Shown piece by piece: positions 41,944-51,410 of a stretch of DNA of 64,000 nucleotides. The translations under genes were made by a program, and so were the position numbers. Positions within the stretch are counted from its first letter, which is position 1. Each line of letters begins with the position of its first letter. This DNA is from an uncultured Fidelibacterota bacterium (GTDB taxonomy: Bacteria; Fidelibacterota; UBA8477; JABMPR01). The stretch spans positions 20,343 to 84,342 of the forward strand of contig CALBFA010000042.1 in NCBI GenBank assembly GCA_937888365.1, written 5' to 3'. Under the pieces are notes generated by a model, which worked only from the letters and a program-made list of their open reading frames with translations, was not told where the DNA came from and made no database searches.

Positions 41944-44223
41944 ATGATTAAAAATAGAATAAATACAATGAAAGATGATGAGTTATTTTCTAATTTAGCC
42001 TCTGAAGGTATCGTCATTCATGTTGAAGGTGTCGCTAAAAAAGTAAACCCTGCATTTTGTAGATTATTTGGTTATTCGGAAGAGGAACTCATCGGGCAAA
42101 ATCTCATTCAACTTTTAGTTGAACCAAAAAGTATTGACCTCACAACGGAGCGTGAAAAAAGAATAAATCCTAAACCCTATTTTGTAAATGGTATAAAAAA
42201 AGACGGATCAATTATCCCCGTAAAATTAATTTCTCAGGAAAAATATTTAGAAAATAATGAAAAAATACGTGTTGTACTCGTAACCGAGGATCTATTAATA
42301 CATTCTGAGCGACAAGAAGCGCTTATTCAAAGTGAGAAACGACTTGAAAGTCTTTCCAATTTGACAAGCGAAGGTATCATTATACATGAAAACGGTTTCG
42401 CCAAGGATGTGAATAAGACACTTCTCAAAATGTTTGGATATACAAGAGAAGAATGTATTGGTGTAAACATGATCGAACTTCTAGCTCCTGAAGAATATAG
42501 AGAATATGTGTATTCCCGCATGCGAAGTAGCGAATATTTGCCTTATGAAGTGGAAGGTTTAAAGAAAGATGGTACGCGTTTTCCTGCTGAAATTGAAGCC
42601 AAAGAATTTATAAAGGATGGCATAAATTATAGAGCTGTAGCGATTCGAGATCTTAGCGAACAAAAAAGAAAAGAAACCGAAATGAGTGGCCAAAAACTTC
42701 TTTTCGAAACCATGTTTAATGCTATTCAGGATGGAATTATATTTGCAGATTGCGATCGAAATATTTTACTTGTAAACCGAGCATTTGAAAAAATCTTTGG
42801 ATATTCTCAATCTGAACTGACTGGGAAAAGTGCAGCTGTAGTATATGCAGATCTAAAATGCTTCAACAAAGCGGGAATACAGGTTTATAACGAAAATTCC
42901 GAAACGAAAAACTTACTTTTTAAGATGGATTACAAAACTAAATCGGGTCGAACATTTTTAGGGGAAACATTTGGGACCAAACTATATAATGCCGAGGGAG
43001 AATGGATTGGCAATTTTGGTATAATCCGTGATATCTCAGAACGAGAAGAAATGATTGAGGCTCTCAAAATAGCAAAAGATAGAGCCGAAGAATCGGATAT
43101 CCTAAAATCACAGTTCTTGGCTAATATGTCTCACGAAATTCGCACGCCGATGAACGGCATTGTCGGATTTTCTCAACTATTAAAAAAGGATAATATCGAC
43201 GAAACAAAAAAGAACAATTATATCGATATTATTGTTAATAGTAGTACACAACTACTTCGAATTATTGATGATATATTGGAAGTTTCACGTCTGGAGACAA
43301 ATCAGCTGTCCCTTATTGAAACGGAAGTTTGCATTAATGACGTTCTCGTTGAACAGCTCAATATTTTTACGGATGCATCACAAAAAAGAGATGTCCAAAT
43401 ATTTCTAAAAAAGGGATTAAATGATGATGAAAGCCGTATTAAAACTGATTCTTCAAAGCTCCAAAAAATTCTCAGTAATCTCATCGAAAATGCTTTAAAA
43501 TTTACGAGTGACGGTTTTATTGAAATAGGTTATATTTTAAAAGATAATTTCCTTGAATTTTATGTAAAAGATACAGGTATTGGTGTGTTGCCTGCATTAC
43601 AAGACAAAATCTTTGATCGCTTTTCACAGGCAAATGAAAAAATAGCGTCGATGTATGGCGGCTTAGGCTTGGGCCTGTCAATCGTAAAAGAAAACGTAGA
43701 GATACTAGGTGGTAAAATAATATTAAAATCAGAAGAGAATGTTGGCTCTAATTTTATTTTTACAGTTCCTTACAAACAAATTGATTTGATACAAAATCCA
43801 GCTCCAATTAAAGAATCGACAAAAAAAAGACCCATGAAATCGCACCCCGCTACAATTTTAATTGCAGAAGATGAAGTGATTAATTATCTATATTTAGAAT
43901 CACTATTTCATGAGCTTAACCCAGAATTTACAGTTTTACATGCTAGAAACGGTTTAATGGCCGTTGAAATGGTAGTGAAGAATCCAAAAATTTCTGTTGT
44001 TTTTATGGATATTAAGATGCCCAAACTGAATGGCTACGATGCACTAAAAATAATTAAGAAAAGCAGGCCGAAACTTATAGTAATCGCTCAAACTGGTTTT
44101 TCGACTGAAGAAGAGAAAAATAGAGCGAAACAGGCTGGATTCGATAGCCTTATTACGAAACCGATTTATGAACATACTATAAAAGAACTTTTGATCAAGC
44201 ACAGCCTTCTATTTGATGACTAG
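41944..44223 (+). CDS. PAS-PAS-PAS hybrid histidine kinase with receiver domain
   Basis: A 759-residue soluble hybrid sensor kinase: three PAS domains (about 10-120, 135-245 and 255-370), HisKA with the phospho-accepting His397 in MSHEIRTPMNG, HATPase_c with GTGIGV-like box (DTGIGV), NALKF and GLGLGLSI, and a C-terminal receiver with Asp689 in VVFMDIKMP and Lys in TKPIY. No membrane helix. The start could be ATG 41944 or ATG 41968; the promoter at 41911 places the RNA start at 41944-41946, so the first would be leaderless and the second would have a 23-base leader. Signal and target are unknown. Confidence 0.88.
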   Translation: MIKNRINTMKDDELFSNLASEGIVIHVEGVAKKVNPAFCRLFGYSEEELIGQNLIQLLVEPKSIDLTTEREKRINPKPYFVNGIKKDGSIIPVKLISQEKYLENNEKIRVVLVTEDLLIHSERQEALIQSEKRLESLSNLTSEGIIIHENGFAKDVNKTLLKMFGYTREECIGVNMIELLAPEEYREYVYSRMRSSEYLPYEVEGLKKDGTRFPAEIEAKEFIKDGINYRAVAIRDLSEQKRKETEMSGQKLLFETMFNAIQDGIIFADCDRNILLVNRAFEKIFGYSQSELTGKSAAVVYADLKCFNKAGIQVYNENSETKNLLFKMDYKTKSGRTFLGETFGTKLYNAEGEWIGNFGIIRDISEREEMIEALKIAKDRAEESDILKSQFLANMSHEIRTPMNGIVGFSQLLKKDNIDETKKNNYIDIIVNSSTQLLRIIDDILEVSRLETNQLSLIETEVCINDVLVEQLNIFTDASQKRDVQIFLKKGLNDDESRIKTDSSKLQKILSNLIENALKFTSDGFIEIGYILKDNFLEFYVKDTGIGVLPALQDKIFDRFSQANEKIASMYGGLGLGLSIVKENVEILGGKIILKSEENVGSNFIFTVPYKQIDLIQNPAPIKESTKKRPMKSHPATILIAEDEVINYLYLESLFHELNPEFTVLHARNGLMAVEMVVKNPKISVVFMDIKMPKLNGYDALKIIKKSRPKLIVIAQTGFSTEEEKNRAKQAGFDSLITKPIYEHTIKELLIKHSLLFDD

Positions 44224-44258
44224 TTCGATATTTTTATACTATAAGATTTGATGAATAG

Positions 44259-44276
44259 AAAGAATCATGATTCTTT
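44259..44276. repeat. Perfect 18-base palindrome between kinase and PorQ-like gene
   Basis: AAAGAATCAT followed at once by its reverse complement ATGATTCTTT, without a loop (18 bases in total). It ends 40 bases before the ATG at 44317. As a symmetric site without a spacer it fits a dimeric regulator's operator better than a terminator. Confidence 0.4.
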
Positions 44277-44316
44277 TGGAAAAACAATGGACCCCTGAAA
44301 TAAAAAACGATTTTTT

Positions 44317-45222
44317 ATGAAATTATTTTTACGACAAACGACTAAACTTCTATCATTATTATTGCTGATTTCGGCTGCGTTCGGCGAAAGCTATGCTTTG
44401 CTCAAATATCCCATGGGAACGCAATCTTTTTCTACGGGAGGTGTAAAATCATCGAACCCAACTTTAGTAGGGGATGTAGGTATCAATCCTGCATTGTCTA
44501 TCTATGCAAATAATATTTTAATTTCCACCAACGGAATACGACATTTAGCAGGCATATCAGGATTCTCAGGAAAAGCAATTCTTCCCATCGAAAATCATTT
44601 TCTCTTTGGTGAACTTTTATTTTTGAATTATGGCAACTTTGATCTTACGGATCAATATGGAAATATCAATGGACGTTTTAGTTTCTATGAACTTGCAGTA
44701 AATGCTGGATATGCCTACAAGCTGACGAATAGTTTGGGTCTTGGTTCTGTTCTAACGTCCTACCAACGACGCGCCAATGGTGACATCAACAATGAGACAT
44801 TTATAACGGTTGGCGCAATATATCGAAGCCCGGAAGATTCATTAACAATTGGAATGTCATTAGATCACTATCCCTTAACAGAACTCTCTGAACCATCGCC
44901 CTTTTCCATGCGGCTTGGCTTTTCAAATACCTTGGCTCATTTGCCGTTACGTATCAGCATTGATGGCGTCATCGAAGAATCGGGAGATTATCATTTTGAA
45001 ATAGGTGGAAATATTGAAATAACAAAATCATTTCTAATTCACGTGGGGATGACATCCTATCGATTTGATTACCAAACCGGCGTTGCCAGGCAAGATGTGT
45101 TCGCAGGCGCATCACTCGGGTTTAGCTACGCACTAAAGAAAACGAGTATTCACTGGGGATTAAAAAGTTATGCGTCAATGGGGACTGTGACCCAAGCAGG
45201 CATCAGTCGCATTTTTTGGTAA
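44317..45222 (+). CDS. PorQ/PorV-like outer-membrane beta-barrel protein
   Basis: A 301-residue protein with signal peptide (about residues 1-22) and a beta-rich mature part that starts YALLKYPMGTQSFSTGG and ends with a terminal Trp (RIFW), as in PorQ/PorV of the type IX secretion system. Repeated strands with aromatic residues (FYELAVNAGYAYKL) support a barrel. In Bacteroidota PorQ-like proteins serve secretion and surface attachment. The next genes encode an extracellular protease and a dockerin protein, which such a system could handle, but no sorting domain was recognised there. Confidence 0.72.
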   Translation: MKLFLRQTTKLLSLLLLISAAFGESYALLKYPMGTQSFSTGGVKSSNPTLVGDVGINPALSIYANNILISTNGIRHLAGISGFSGKAILPIENHFLFGELLFLNYGNFDLTDQYGNINGRFSFYELAVNAGYAYKLTNSLGLGSVLTSYQRRANGDINNETFITVGAIYRSPEDSLTIGMSLDHYPLTELSEPSPFSMRLGFSNTLAHLPLRISIDGVIEESGDYHFEIGGNIEITKSFLIHVGMTSYRFDYQTGVARQDVFAGASLGFSYALKKTSIHWGLKSYASMGTVTQAGISRIFW

Positions 45223-45269
45223 TTTGTTTTAAACCACAGCATTTATCTTTTTTCAATTTAGATTCTCTC

Positions 45270-47486
45270 ATGAAAAGTATCAAACACAACATAAAACAAT
45301 TTAGCAATGAGCATCGTCTTAAGTTTTATCAGTCAGGGACTTTATCGTTGCTTTGGGTTCTGATATTTTTTGCCGTTTTTCCTGAAAATATTTTCTCAGG
45401 ACAAGCGCCCTATGATGAGGGAACGCTCCTTGTCCAATTTGATGAATCATTAAAAAAATCGGATATTCAATTGCTTTTAAATGGGATGTCTGCTTCGCTG
45501 AATCAAAAACTCGTCAAGCGAATGAATATATGGAAGCTTGATGTGGATATTTCAAAAACGTCTTTAGAAACCGCCGCAGAAGATATGAAATTCTGGAGTT
45601 TTGTAAGAAATGTCCAATTTGATCATTTTATAAGTTTGCGCGAAATACCCAACGATCCTTCTTTTCCAAACCAATGGGGTCTCAACAATACCGGACAAAC
45701 TGGCGGAACCGACGATGCCGATATTGATGCGATTGAAGCATGGAATTTAGGGACGGGTGGCGTAACGGATGCGGGCATCCAAATCGTTTGTGCAGTAGTG
45801 GACGGCGGTGTTCAACTTGATCACAATGATTTAATCGATAATATTTGGCGGAATGAATTTGAAATACCGTCTAATAATATTGACGATGATAATAATGGCT
45901 ACATCGATGATGTATTTGGATGGAATTCTTATGTCCATTCAGGTAACATTTCTCTTAATTCACATGGCACGCATGTAAACGGCATCATTGGCGCGATGGG
46001 CAATAATGGGAACTTGGTTTCCGGCGTAAATTGGCATGTCAAACTTTTGAATGTTGCTGGCGAATCCACCGTAACATCCACGGTTCTTGAATCGTATGGC
46101 TATATCCTTGACCAAAAAATGAGATGGATTGAAACAAATGGAGATTCAGGCGCATTTATTGTCGCAGAAAATTCGAGCTTTGGTATTGACGAGGCGTTTT
46201 GTGAAGACGGCAATTATCCCTTATGGAACGAAATGTACAATGCGATGGGAGAGGCGGGAATTCTTTCGGTAGCAGCGACTGCAAATGCCAATTATAATGT
46301 TGATGTTGTTGGCGACGTTCCGACTTCTTGTTCGAGTCCTTTTCTTATTTCGGTGACGAATACGACTAAATATGATACAAAATCAAATTCAGCCGGGTAC
46401 GGATTAACCACCATTGATCTTGGTGCGCCAGGGACTATTATTTTATCGACAGATTTGAATCATGGTTCGAGCAATAAATCGGGTACAAGCATGGCAGCTC
46501 CTCATGTAGCAGGTGCCATATCATTGATGCATGCAAATGCTAATGCAGATTTTGCTGCGTATTATATAAATGAACCGGCAATGGCGTCTCTTGAACTCAA
46601 GAACATGATTTTGACGACTGTTGACACCTTGCAATCCCTTGTGAATACAACTGTTTCGGGTGGTCGGTTAAATCTGTATTCAGCGTGCCAAACCATCGCA
46701 GGTTGGGGGTATTCTGATTCAACAAACATTATTTTACATATTAAGGAAAAGAATATTTTTCTTAATGGTGATAGCTTTGTGACGCATGTTTTTCAAACTC
46801 AAAATGACACAAGCTCATTCTCATCACGACTTTTTTTCCCCGCAAATTCAAATATTCAAGTTAAAATTGTGAATAAGACAAATCTGCCTCAAAACTGGAC
46901 ATTTTCTCATTTTTCGGCTCCTCTCATACATATTGAACCCAACGATAGCGCTATTACCGGTTTTTTTACGCCTGAACCAGGCGTGTATAGCTATTATGAT
47001 ACAAGTTTCGCAGGTAAAGCAACTGGATTGATTGGTGTCGTTGTTGTTAATAATAATCTCAATGATATTCCTCTTGTTTGGGCTATTTCTGAAATAGATA
47101 CGACATGGCTTAGAGCTATTGAAAATTCTGCAAATAATCCGGTAAGCTATCAAGCGAGTCAATATTATATTAACGGAAAAAACGCTCCTGAAACCTACAC
47201 AGAGTCTTTCTCAGATTTTCAGGTGATAGCCTCGACCAATAGGCATGTCGCTGCACTAAATCTTGGTATGTTACCTCACGCATTGCGATTTCATGGCTTT
47301 CAAGTTGAATATGAAAGCTATACAAAATCGATTATAGGATTGTATAGCCAGTCGCAAAAAGAGTTTTTATTACCTCAACTCAATACAGGCGAATATCCCA
47401 TCCATGACCAAATTATGACAAGTATGAGACTCTGGAATAATGAAACCGACGGTCTCCTTTTTAATTTAAAGGTTATCAATCCATGA
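45270..47486 (+). CDS. Secreted subtilisin-family protease with C-terminal copper-oxidase-like domains
   Basis: I start at ATG 45270 because it gives a plausible signal sequence (helix about 25-40); an upstream in-frame ATG adds 18 residues. The propeptide-like part is followed by the S8 catalytic domain with Asp178 (VVDGGVQ), His232 (SHGTH) and Ser407 (GTSMAAPHVAG). After residue about 486 come two cupredoxin-like modules. The second carries a multicopper-oxidase signature in degraded form: INGKNAPET, then PHALRFHGFQ (His670, His675) and GEYPIHDQ (His712), with several copper ligands replaced. No such fusion is known to me. The stop overlaps the next ATG (ATGA). Confidence 0.82.
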   Translation: MKSIKHNIKQFSNEHRLKFYQSGTLSLLWVLIFFAVFPENIFSGQAPYDEGTLLVQFDESLKKSDIQLLLNGMSASLNQKLVKRMNIWKLDVDISKTSLETAAEDMKFWSFVRNVQFDHFISLREIPNDPSFPNQWGLNNTGQTGGTDDADIDAIEAWNLGTGGVTDAGIQIVCAVVDGGVQLDHNDLIDNIWRNEFEIPSNNIDDDNNGYIDDVFGWNSYVHSGNISLNSHGTHVNGIIGAMGNNGNLVSGVNWHVKLLNVAGESTVTSTVLESYGYILDQKMRWIETNGDSGAFIVAENSSFGIDEAFCEDGNYPLWNEMYNAMGEAGILSVAATANANYNVDVVGDVPTSCSSPFLISVTNTTKYDTKSNSAGYGLTTIDLGAPGTIILSTDLNHGSSNKSGTSMAAPHVAGAISLMHANANADFAAYYINEPAMASLELKNMILTTVDTLQSLVNTTVSGGRLNLYSACQTIAGWGYSDSTNIILHIKEKNIFLNGDSFVTHVFQTQNDTSSFSSRLFFPANSNIQVKIVNKTNLPQNWTFSHFSAPLIHIEPNDSAITGFFTPEPGVYSYYDTSFAGKATGLIGVVVVNNNLNDIPLVWAISEIDTTWLRAIENSANNPVSYQASQYYINGKNAPETYTESFSDFQVIASTNRHVAALNLGMLPHALRFHGFQVEYESYTKSIIGLYSQSQKEFLLPQLNTGEYPIHDQIMTSMRLWNNETDGLLFNLKVINP

Positions 47487-48526
47487 GGAAATTATTGACT
47501 ATTTTCGCCATTTCCGTATTGGGTTTTGGACAGGACTTTTCAATAAATATTATTGAAAACTCGATGGAATTTAATGGTGTGTCCCTAAGTGTAACAAGTT
47601 TTTCTAATACAGACGTTCCTCAAATTCCAGGTCCTCACATAGTAGGTAATTTAGGTAGTTCGCTTACGATAGAAGTCAACAATTTAACGAATCAGGAACA
47701 ACATTTTAATATTTTGGGTCTCGACATTTTACCCGAAAATAACGGTTGGCCAATTGGAAATGGAGGGATAGCGCCTTTGTCCAGCACGGTTATAAATATG
47801 CCAAGCAATCAAGTCGGGACTTGGATTTACACCGTCACGACACAAGGAGCCATCAGCATTGAGAGCGGTCTTTTTGGTATCATCAGTATTGTTGAAGCGA
47901 ATCAAATCGTACCAAAAATTGTTTTAAGTTATGAAATGGACAGCGCCTGGCATCTTGGGAACGAAATCGACACCTATCATTATAATCCTGACTTGTTTTT
48001 TGTAAATCATGAAGTATTAGATGCGGATTCTATTATTCAAAACCCTCTGAATTCATTTGGCATGTCCTTGGATATAGAACTTGTGAATATGGGATATTTA
48101 GTACATCGATATGAATTTAATGAACTTACGGCGACGCTAAAATCTTCGGATGCGAATGAATTGCTAGCACCCATTGAGTTAACGGGCTATTTTGATGTCT
48201 TTCCAGGAGAGCGTTATCAATTAGCATTGGGGGCTCATCTTGAAGGTGATTATGTCATATCGCTTCATTATTTAAATCCCATTTCGGGACATTCGATTCA
48301 AGAGAATCATATTATTGCGCATTTTGAAGATTTTTCTGCAAATATTGGTGATATTAATCTTGATGGGAACAAGAATATTTTAGATCTTGTTATCATGATT
48401 GATTTTTTATTGGGTGAGGTCGTACCGAGCGAGACTGAATTCTTTCGATCGGACATGAATTCCGACGGCCAACTCACGGTCCAAGATATTGTTATTCTTG
48501 TCAATCTCATACTTTTTATTTTATAG
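47483..48526 (+). CDS. Secreted cupredoxin-like protein with C-terminal dockerin type I domain
   Basis: A 347-residue secreted protein (signal peptide about 1-16). Residues 20-140 follow the first domain of multicopper oxidases (VPQIPGPHIVGNLGSSLTIE, then QEQHFNILGL, GGIAPLSSTVINM, GTWIYTVTTQG, GLFGIISIVE), but the HxH and YHxH copper ligands are absent (HFN and YTVT). A beta-rich middle part follows. Residues about 288-347 contain a dockerin pair of calcium-binding loops (GDINLDGNKNILD and SDMNSDGQLTVQD). It is coupled to the protease gene by a four-base overlap, so the two likely work together on the surface. Confidence 0.78.
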   Translation: MRKLLTIFAISVLGFGQDFSINIIENSMEFNGVSLSVTSFSNTDVPQIPGPHIVGNLGSSLTIEVNNLTNQEQHFNILGLDILPENNGWPIGNGGIAPLSSTVINMPSNQVGTWIYTVTTQGAISIESGLFGIISIVEANQIVPKIVLSYEMDSAWHLGNEIDTYHYNPDLFFVNHEVLDADSIIQNPLNSFGMSLDIELVNMGYLVHRYEFNELTATLKSSDANELLAPIELTGYFDVFPGERYQLALGAHLEGDYVISLHYLNPISGHSIQENHIIAHFEDFSANIGDINLDGNKNILDLVIMIDFLLGEVVPSETEFFRSDMNSDGQLTVQDIVILVNLILFIL

Positions 48527-48634
48527 AATATTTTTAAAAAGAAGAAAAGCCTGCTCTTTTATAAAGGGATACTTTCGATTAAGTTATCGGCCCAAAAGGG
48601 AAGGACGAAACATTCCTAAAATAGGATTTATTAT

Positions 48635-50236
48635 ATGAAAAATATTAGCAAATTACTTATCATTGTAGCGATTATAATAGGTGTTTTTTCATTTACACCA
48701 TTAGGTCAAACTCTTTTCGCATCGGCGAGTTCAGTTTCTCAGAAGTTTCGTGTTCTTAATGACATGATTAACCTACTGAACGAAAATTATGTTGAAGATG
48801 TTGATTGGGACAAAACAATGGAAGGGGCGCAACGTGGACTCATGGAAGCGCTGGATCCCCATTCTGTTTTTATTAGTGCCGATAAATTGGACAAAATTAA
48901 CGAGAATTTCAGAGGAAATTTTGAGGGAATAGGCATCGAATTCGATATCCTCGATAATTACATTACGGTGATTACGCCTATTGCTAGCAGCCCCTCTGAC
49001 GGCGTTTTGTATTCAGGGGACAAAATTGTTTCCATTGATGGAAATTCTGCTTTTAAGATTACACGGGAAGAGGTTTTTACAACCTTGAGAGGTGAGAAAG
49101 GCGCGCCGGTTGATCTTGAAATCGCTCGACCTGGCCACAAAGAGCTTTTAAAAGTGACAATTATTCGAGACAAAATCCCGATTTATTCCGTCATCGCGAA
49201 ATTTATGCTAGATGAAAAAACGGGATATATTTTACTAAATCGATTCTCGGCCACGACATCCAACGAAATATTTACTGCTATTGATGAATTATTAGCTCAA
49301 AATATGAGTCAACTCATCATTGATTTAAGAAATAATAGTGGCGGCTATTTGGATGAAGTCATCAAAGTAGTCGATTCTTTTCTTCCAGGAGGCGAAGTTA
49401 TCGTCTCGACAAAAGGTCGATTGAAAAATGCCAACGAAATTGTTTATTCGCGGAATAAAAAACATTATTACGATTTCCCAGTTACCATGATGATTAATCG
49501 TGGTTCCGCAAGTGCCAGCGAGATTTTGTCCGGCGCATTGCAAGATTTAGATAGGGGATTGGTTGTTGGCGAGACAAGTTTTGGCAAAGGTTTAGTCCAA
49601 CGACAATATGATTTAAGAGACGGTTCTGCTATTCGCGTAACGGTTGCACGATACTTTACGCCAAGTGGACGGCTGATTCAACGCCCTTATGAAGAAGGCA
49701 ATTCTCATGATTATTACGTTGATATTTATGATGAAGAATACGGTCATATCGATTCGTCTAAACTCGCTGATTTGCCAGTATTTAAAACGAAATCGGGACG
49801 TAATGTCTATGGTGGGGGTGGTGTAACGCCGGATGTAGTACTACATAAACCCGAAACATTTACACGAGATTTAGCGGTTGTGAGAGGGAACTCGAAGCGT
49901 CCATTTTTTAAGTATGCTTCGGAATATGCATTGAAACACCCAGAATTAAGTCATGAATGGGAAACTTTTAGAAAAGACTTCTCTTTTTCTCAATCCGAAA
50001 TGGATGAATTTTACGCGAGTCTTGATTCGATTGATGTCAGTATCGAGAAATTGCATGATGATGAAAAATACGTCCGCCTTTTTCTAAAAAGTGAACTCGC
50101 GTCCAAACTTTGGGGTCGGCAGGAAGAATATCACGTCCGCATAGCTCAAGACAGTCAAGTTATTGAGGCAATGCAGTATTTTGACAAAGCAAGAGCAATT
50201 GCCCTTGAAGGTGGCTATGCATTGGCTAGTCAATAA
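48635..50236 (+). CDS. ctpA: C-terminal processing peptidase, S41 family
   Basis: A 533-residue CtpA/Prc-type protease: N-terminal membrane or signal helix (about 5-25), a PDZ domain (about 85-170, with GIGIEFDI and SGDKIVSIDG), and the S41 catalytic domain with LDPHSVFI, the Ser dyad motif GSASASEIL and the Lys motif FGKGLVQ. It cleaves C-termini of periplasmic proteins. Past the catalytic core there is an extra helical tail of roughly 150 residues (from about 375). No ribosome-binding site is obvious. Confidence 0.9.
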   Translation: MKNISKLLIIVAIIIGVFSFTPLGQTLFASASSVSQKFRVLNDMINLLNENYVEDVDWDKTMEGAQRGLMEALDPHSVFISADKLDKINENFRGNFEGIGIEFDILDNYITVITPIASSPSDGVLYSGDKIVSIDGNSAFKITREEVFTTLRGEKGAPVDLEIARPGHKELLKVTIIRDKIPIYSVIAKFMLDEKTGYILLNRFSATTSNEIFTAIDELLAQNMSQLIIDLRNNSGGYLDEVIKVVDSFLPGGEVIVSTKGRLKNANEIVYSRNKKHYYDFPVTMMINRGSASASEILSGALQDLDRGLVVGETSFGKGLVQRQYDLRDGSAIRVTVARYFTPSGRLIQRPYEEGNSHDYYVDIYDEEYGHIDSSKLADLPVFKTKSGRNVYGGGGVTPDVVLHKPETFTRDLAVVRGNSKRPFFKYASEYALKHPELSHEWETFRKDFSFSQSEMDEFYASLDSIDVSIEKLHDDEKYVRLFLKSELASKLWGRQEEYHVRIAQDSQVIEAMQYFDKARAIALEGGYALASQ

Positions 50237-50268
50237 TGAATTTGTTAAAAAAACAATCTGAAAATGGA

Positions 50269-50297
50269 TTGACTTTCCTAGTCAGTCCTGATATGAT
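50269..50297 (+). promoter_or_regulatory. Sigma70-type promoter of exbB-exbD-tonB operon
   Basis: TTGACT (50269-50274) and TATGAT (50292-50297) with the ideal 17-base spacing, about 50 bases before the exbB ATG at 50356. It implies the energy-transducing operon has its own promoter downstream of the CtpA gene. Confidence 0.65.
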
Positions 50298-50355
50298 AGA
50301 AGACAATGAAAATGAATAATTATTTAATTCTAAATGTTAAGGAAGGGTAATCCTA

Positions 50356-50964
50356 ATGGTAGCTTGGTTTAATAACGGCGGTCCTTTTATGTGGCCAATT
50401 TTAATTGTTGGAATTTTTGGTGTAATAATCGCAATTGAGCGTTTTATTAGCCTTATTAAAACAAAAACTGCAACAACTTTATTCTTGAAAAATATTGGCT
50501 CAACACTTAAAGATGAAGGTGTAGAAGCAGCAAAAGAAGTATGTCGCACAACTCCTGGTTCAATTTCTCAGATTTATCTCGCGGGACTTTCAAGAGTCGA
50601 CAAGGGCTCTGAAGCGGTTGAAAAGGCTGTAGAAAGTGCTGGTTCTATTGAGATGTCATTTCTTGAAAAAAACATGGTTTGGCTTTCAACTGTTTCAACT
50701 TTAGCGCCGATGCTTGGTTTTACGGGTACGGTTGCAGGTATGGTTTCCGCTTTTGATGCGATCGCCGCAGCCAATGATATTTCACCTGCGGTTGTTGCCG
50801 GTGGTATTTCTCAAGCTCTTTTAACGACATTATTTGGACTTGTTGTGGCTATGATTATCCAAACATCCCAAAACTTTTTCATGTGGATTATTGATGGCGT
50901 CATTGTAAAAATGGAAGAAACATCAATTGAGTTAGTTGATACTTTAGAATCAATGAGCAGCTAA
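50356..50964 (+). CDS. exbB: ExbB/TolQ/MotA-family proton channel
   Basis: A 202-residue protein with helices at about residues 9-29, 115-140 and 155-180, including the conserved segment STLAPMLGFTGTVAGMVSAF and AGGISQALLTTLFGLVVAM. Together with ExbD it forms the proton-driven motor that powers TonB or Tol systems. It is the first of four plus-strand genes, followed by two ExbD genes and TonB. Confidence 0.92.
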   Translation: MVAWFNNGGPFMWPILIVGIFGVIIAIERFISLIKTKTATTLFLKNIGSTLKDEGVEAAKEVCRTTPGSISQIYLAGLSRVDKGSEAVEKAVESAGSIEMSFLEKNMVWLSTVSTLAPMLGFTGTVAGMVSAFDAIAAANDISPAVVAGGISQALLTTLFGLVVAMIIQTSQNFFMWIIDGVIVKMEETSIELVDTLESMSS

Positions 50965-50994
50965 TAATTAATAAACCTAAAAAAAGACAGCCTT

Positions 50995-51408
50995 ATGCTA
51001 ATTAAAAAGAAAAAGCGTCCACAAGGAGAGATTCCAACAGCTTCTCTACCTGATATTGTGTTTATGTTACTCATCTTCTTTTTGGTAACAACGACACTTG
51101 ATGTGGATAAAGGAATTGGTCTTGTTTTACCCGCAAAAGGTCAGGAAACGGAAGTCTCTAAAAATAATATTACGAATATTTTCGTGAATGCTACAGGAAA
51201 ACTTGCTGTAGGTTCAGGTGATGATATTACTCTCATCGAAATTCGAGATTTGAAACAAGAGATTCAAAAAAGACTCGTTGCAAATGACAAGATGATTTTC
51301 TCCGTAAAGACAGACAGTCGAACTAAATATCAAACCTATGTTAACGTTATGGATAAGCTAAAACAAGCTAATGCTCGACGTATTTCAATTGCAGATACGG
51401 AGGGTTAA
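50995..51408 (+). CDS. exbD: ExbD/TolR family protein, copy 1
   Basis: A 137-residue protein: one N-terminal helix with the proton-carrying Asp in LPDIVFMLLIFFLVTTT, followed by a periplasmic domain. It begins 30 bases after ExbB. A second ExbD follows; paired ExbD genes are usual in Bacteroidota and relatives. The start has a weak ribosome-binding site. Confidence 0.92.
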   Translation: MLIKKKKRPQGEIPTASLPDIVFMLLIFFLVTTTLDVDKGIGLVLPAKGQETEVSKNNITNIFVNATGKLAVGSGDDITLIEIRDLKQEIQKRLVANDKMIFSVKTDSRTKYQTYVNVMDKLKQANARRISIADTEG

Positions 51409-51410
51409 TA

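Noticed and set aside
48535..48580. Possible terminator hairpin after the dockerin gene
   Set aside because: Only a five-base-pair A/T-rich stem can be drawn (AAAAG/CTTTT), which is not convincing.
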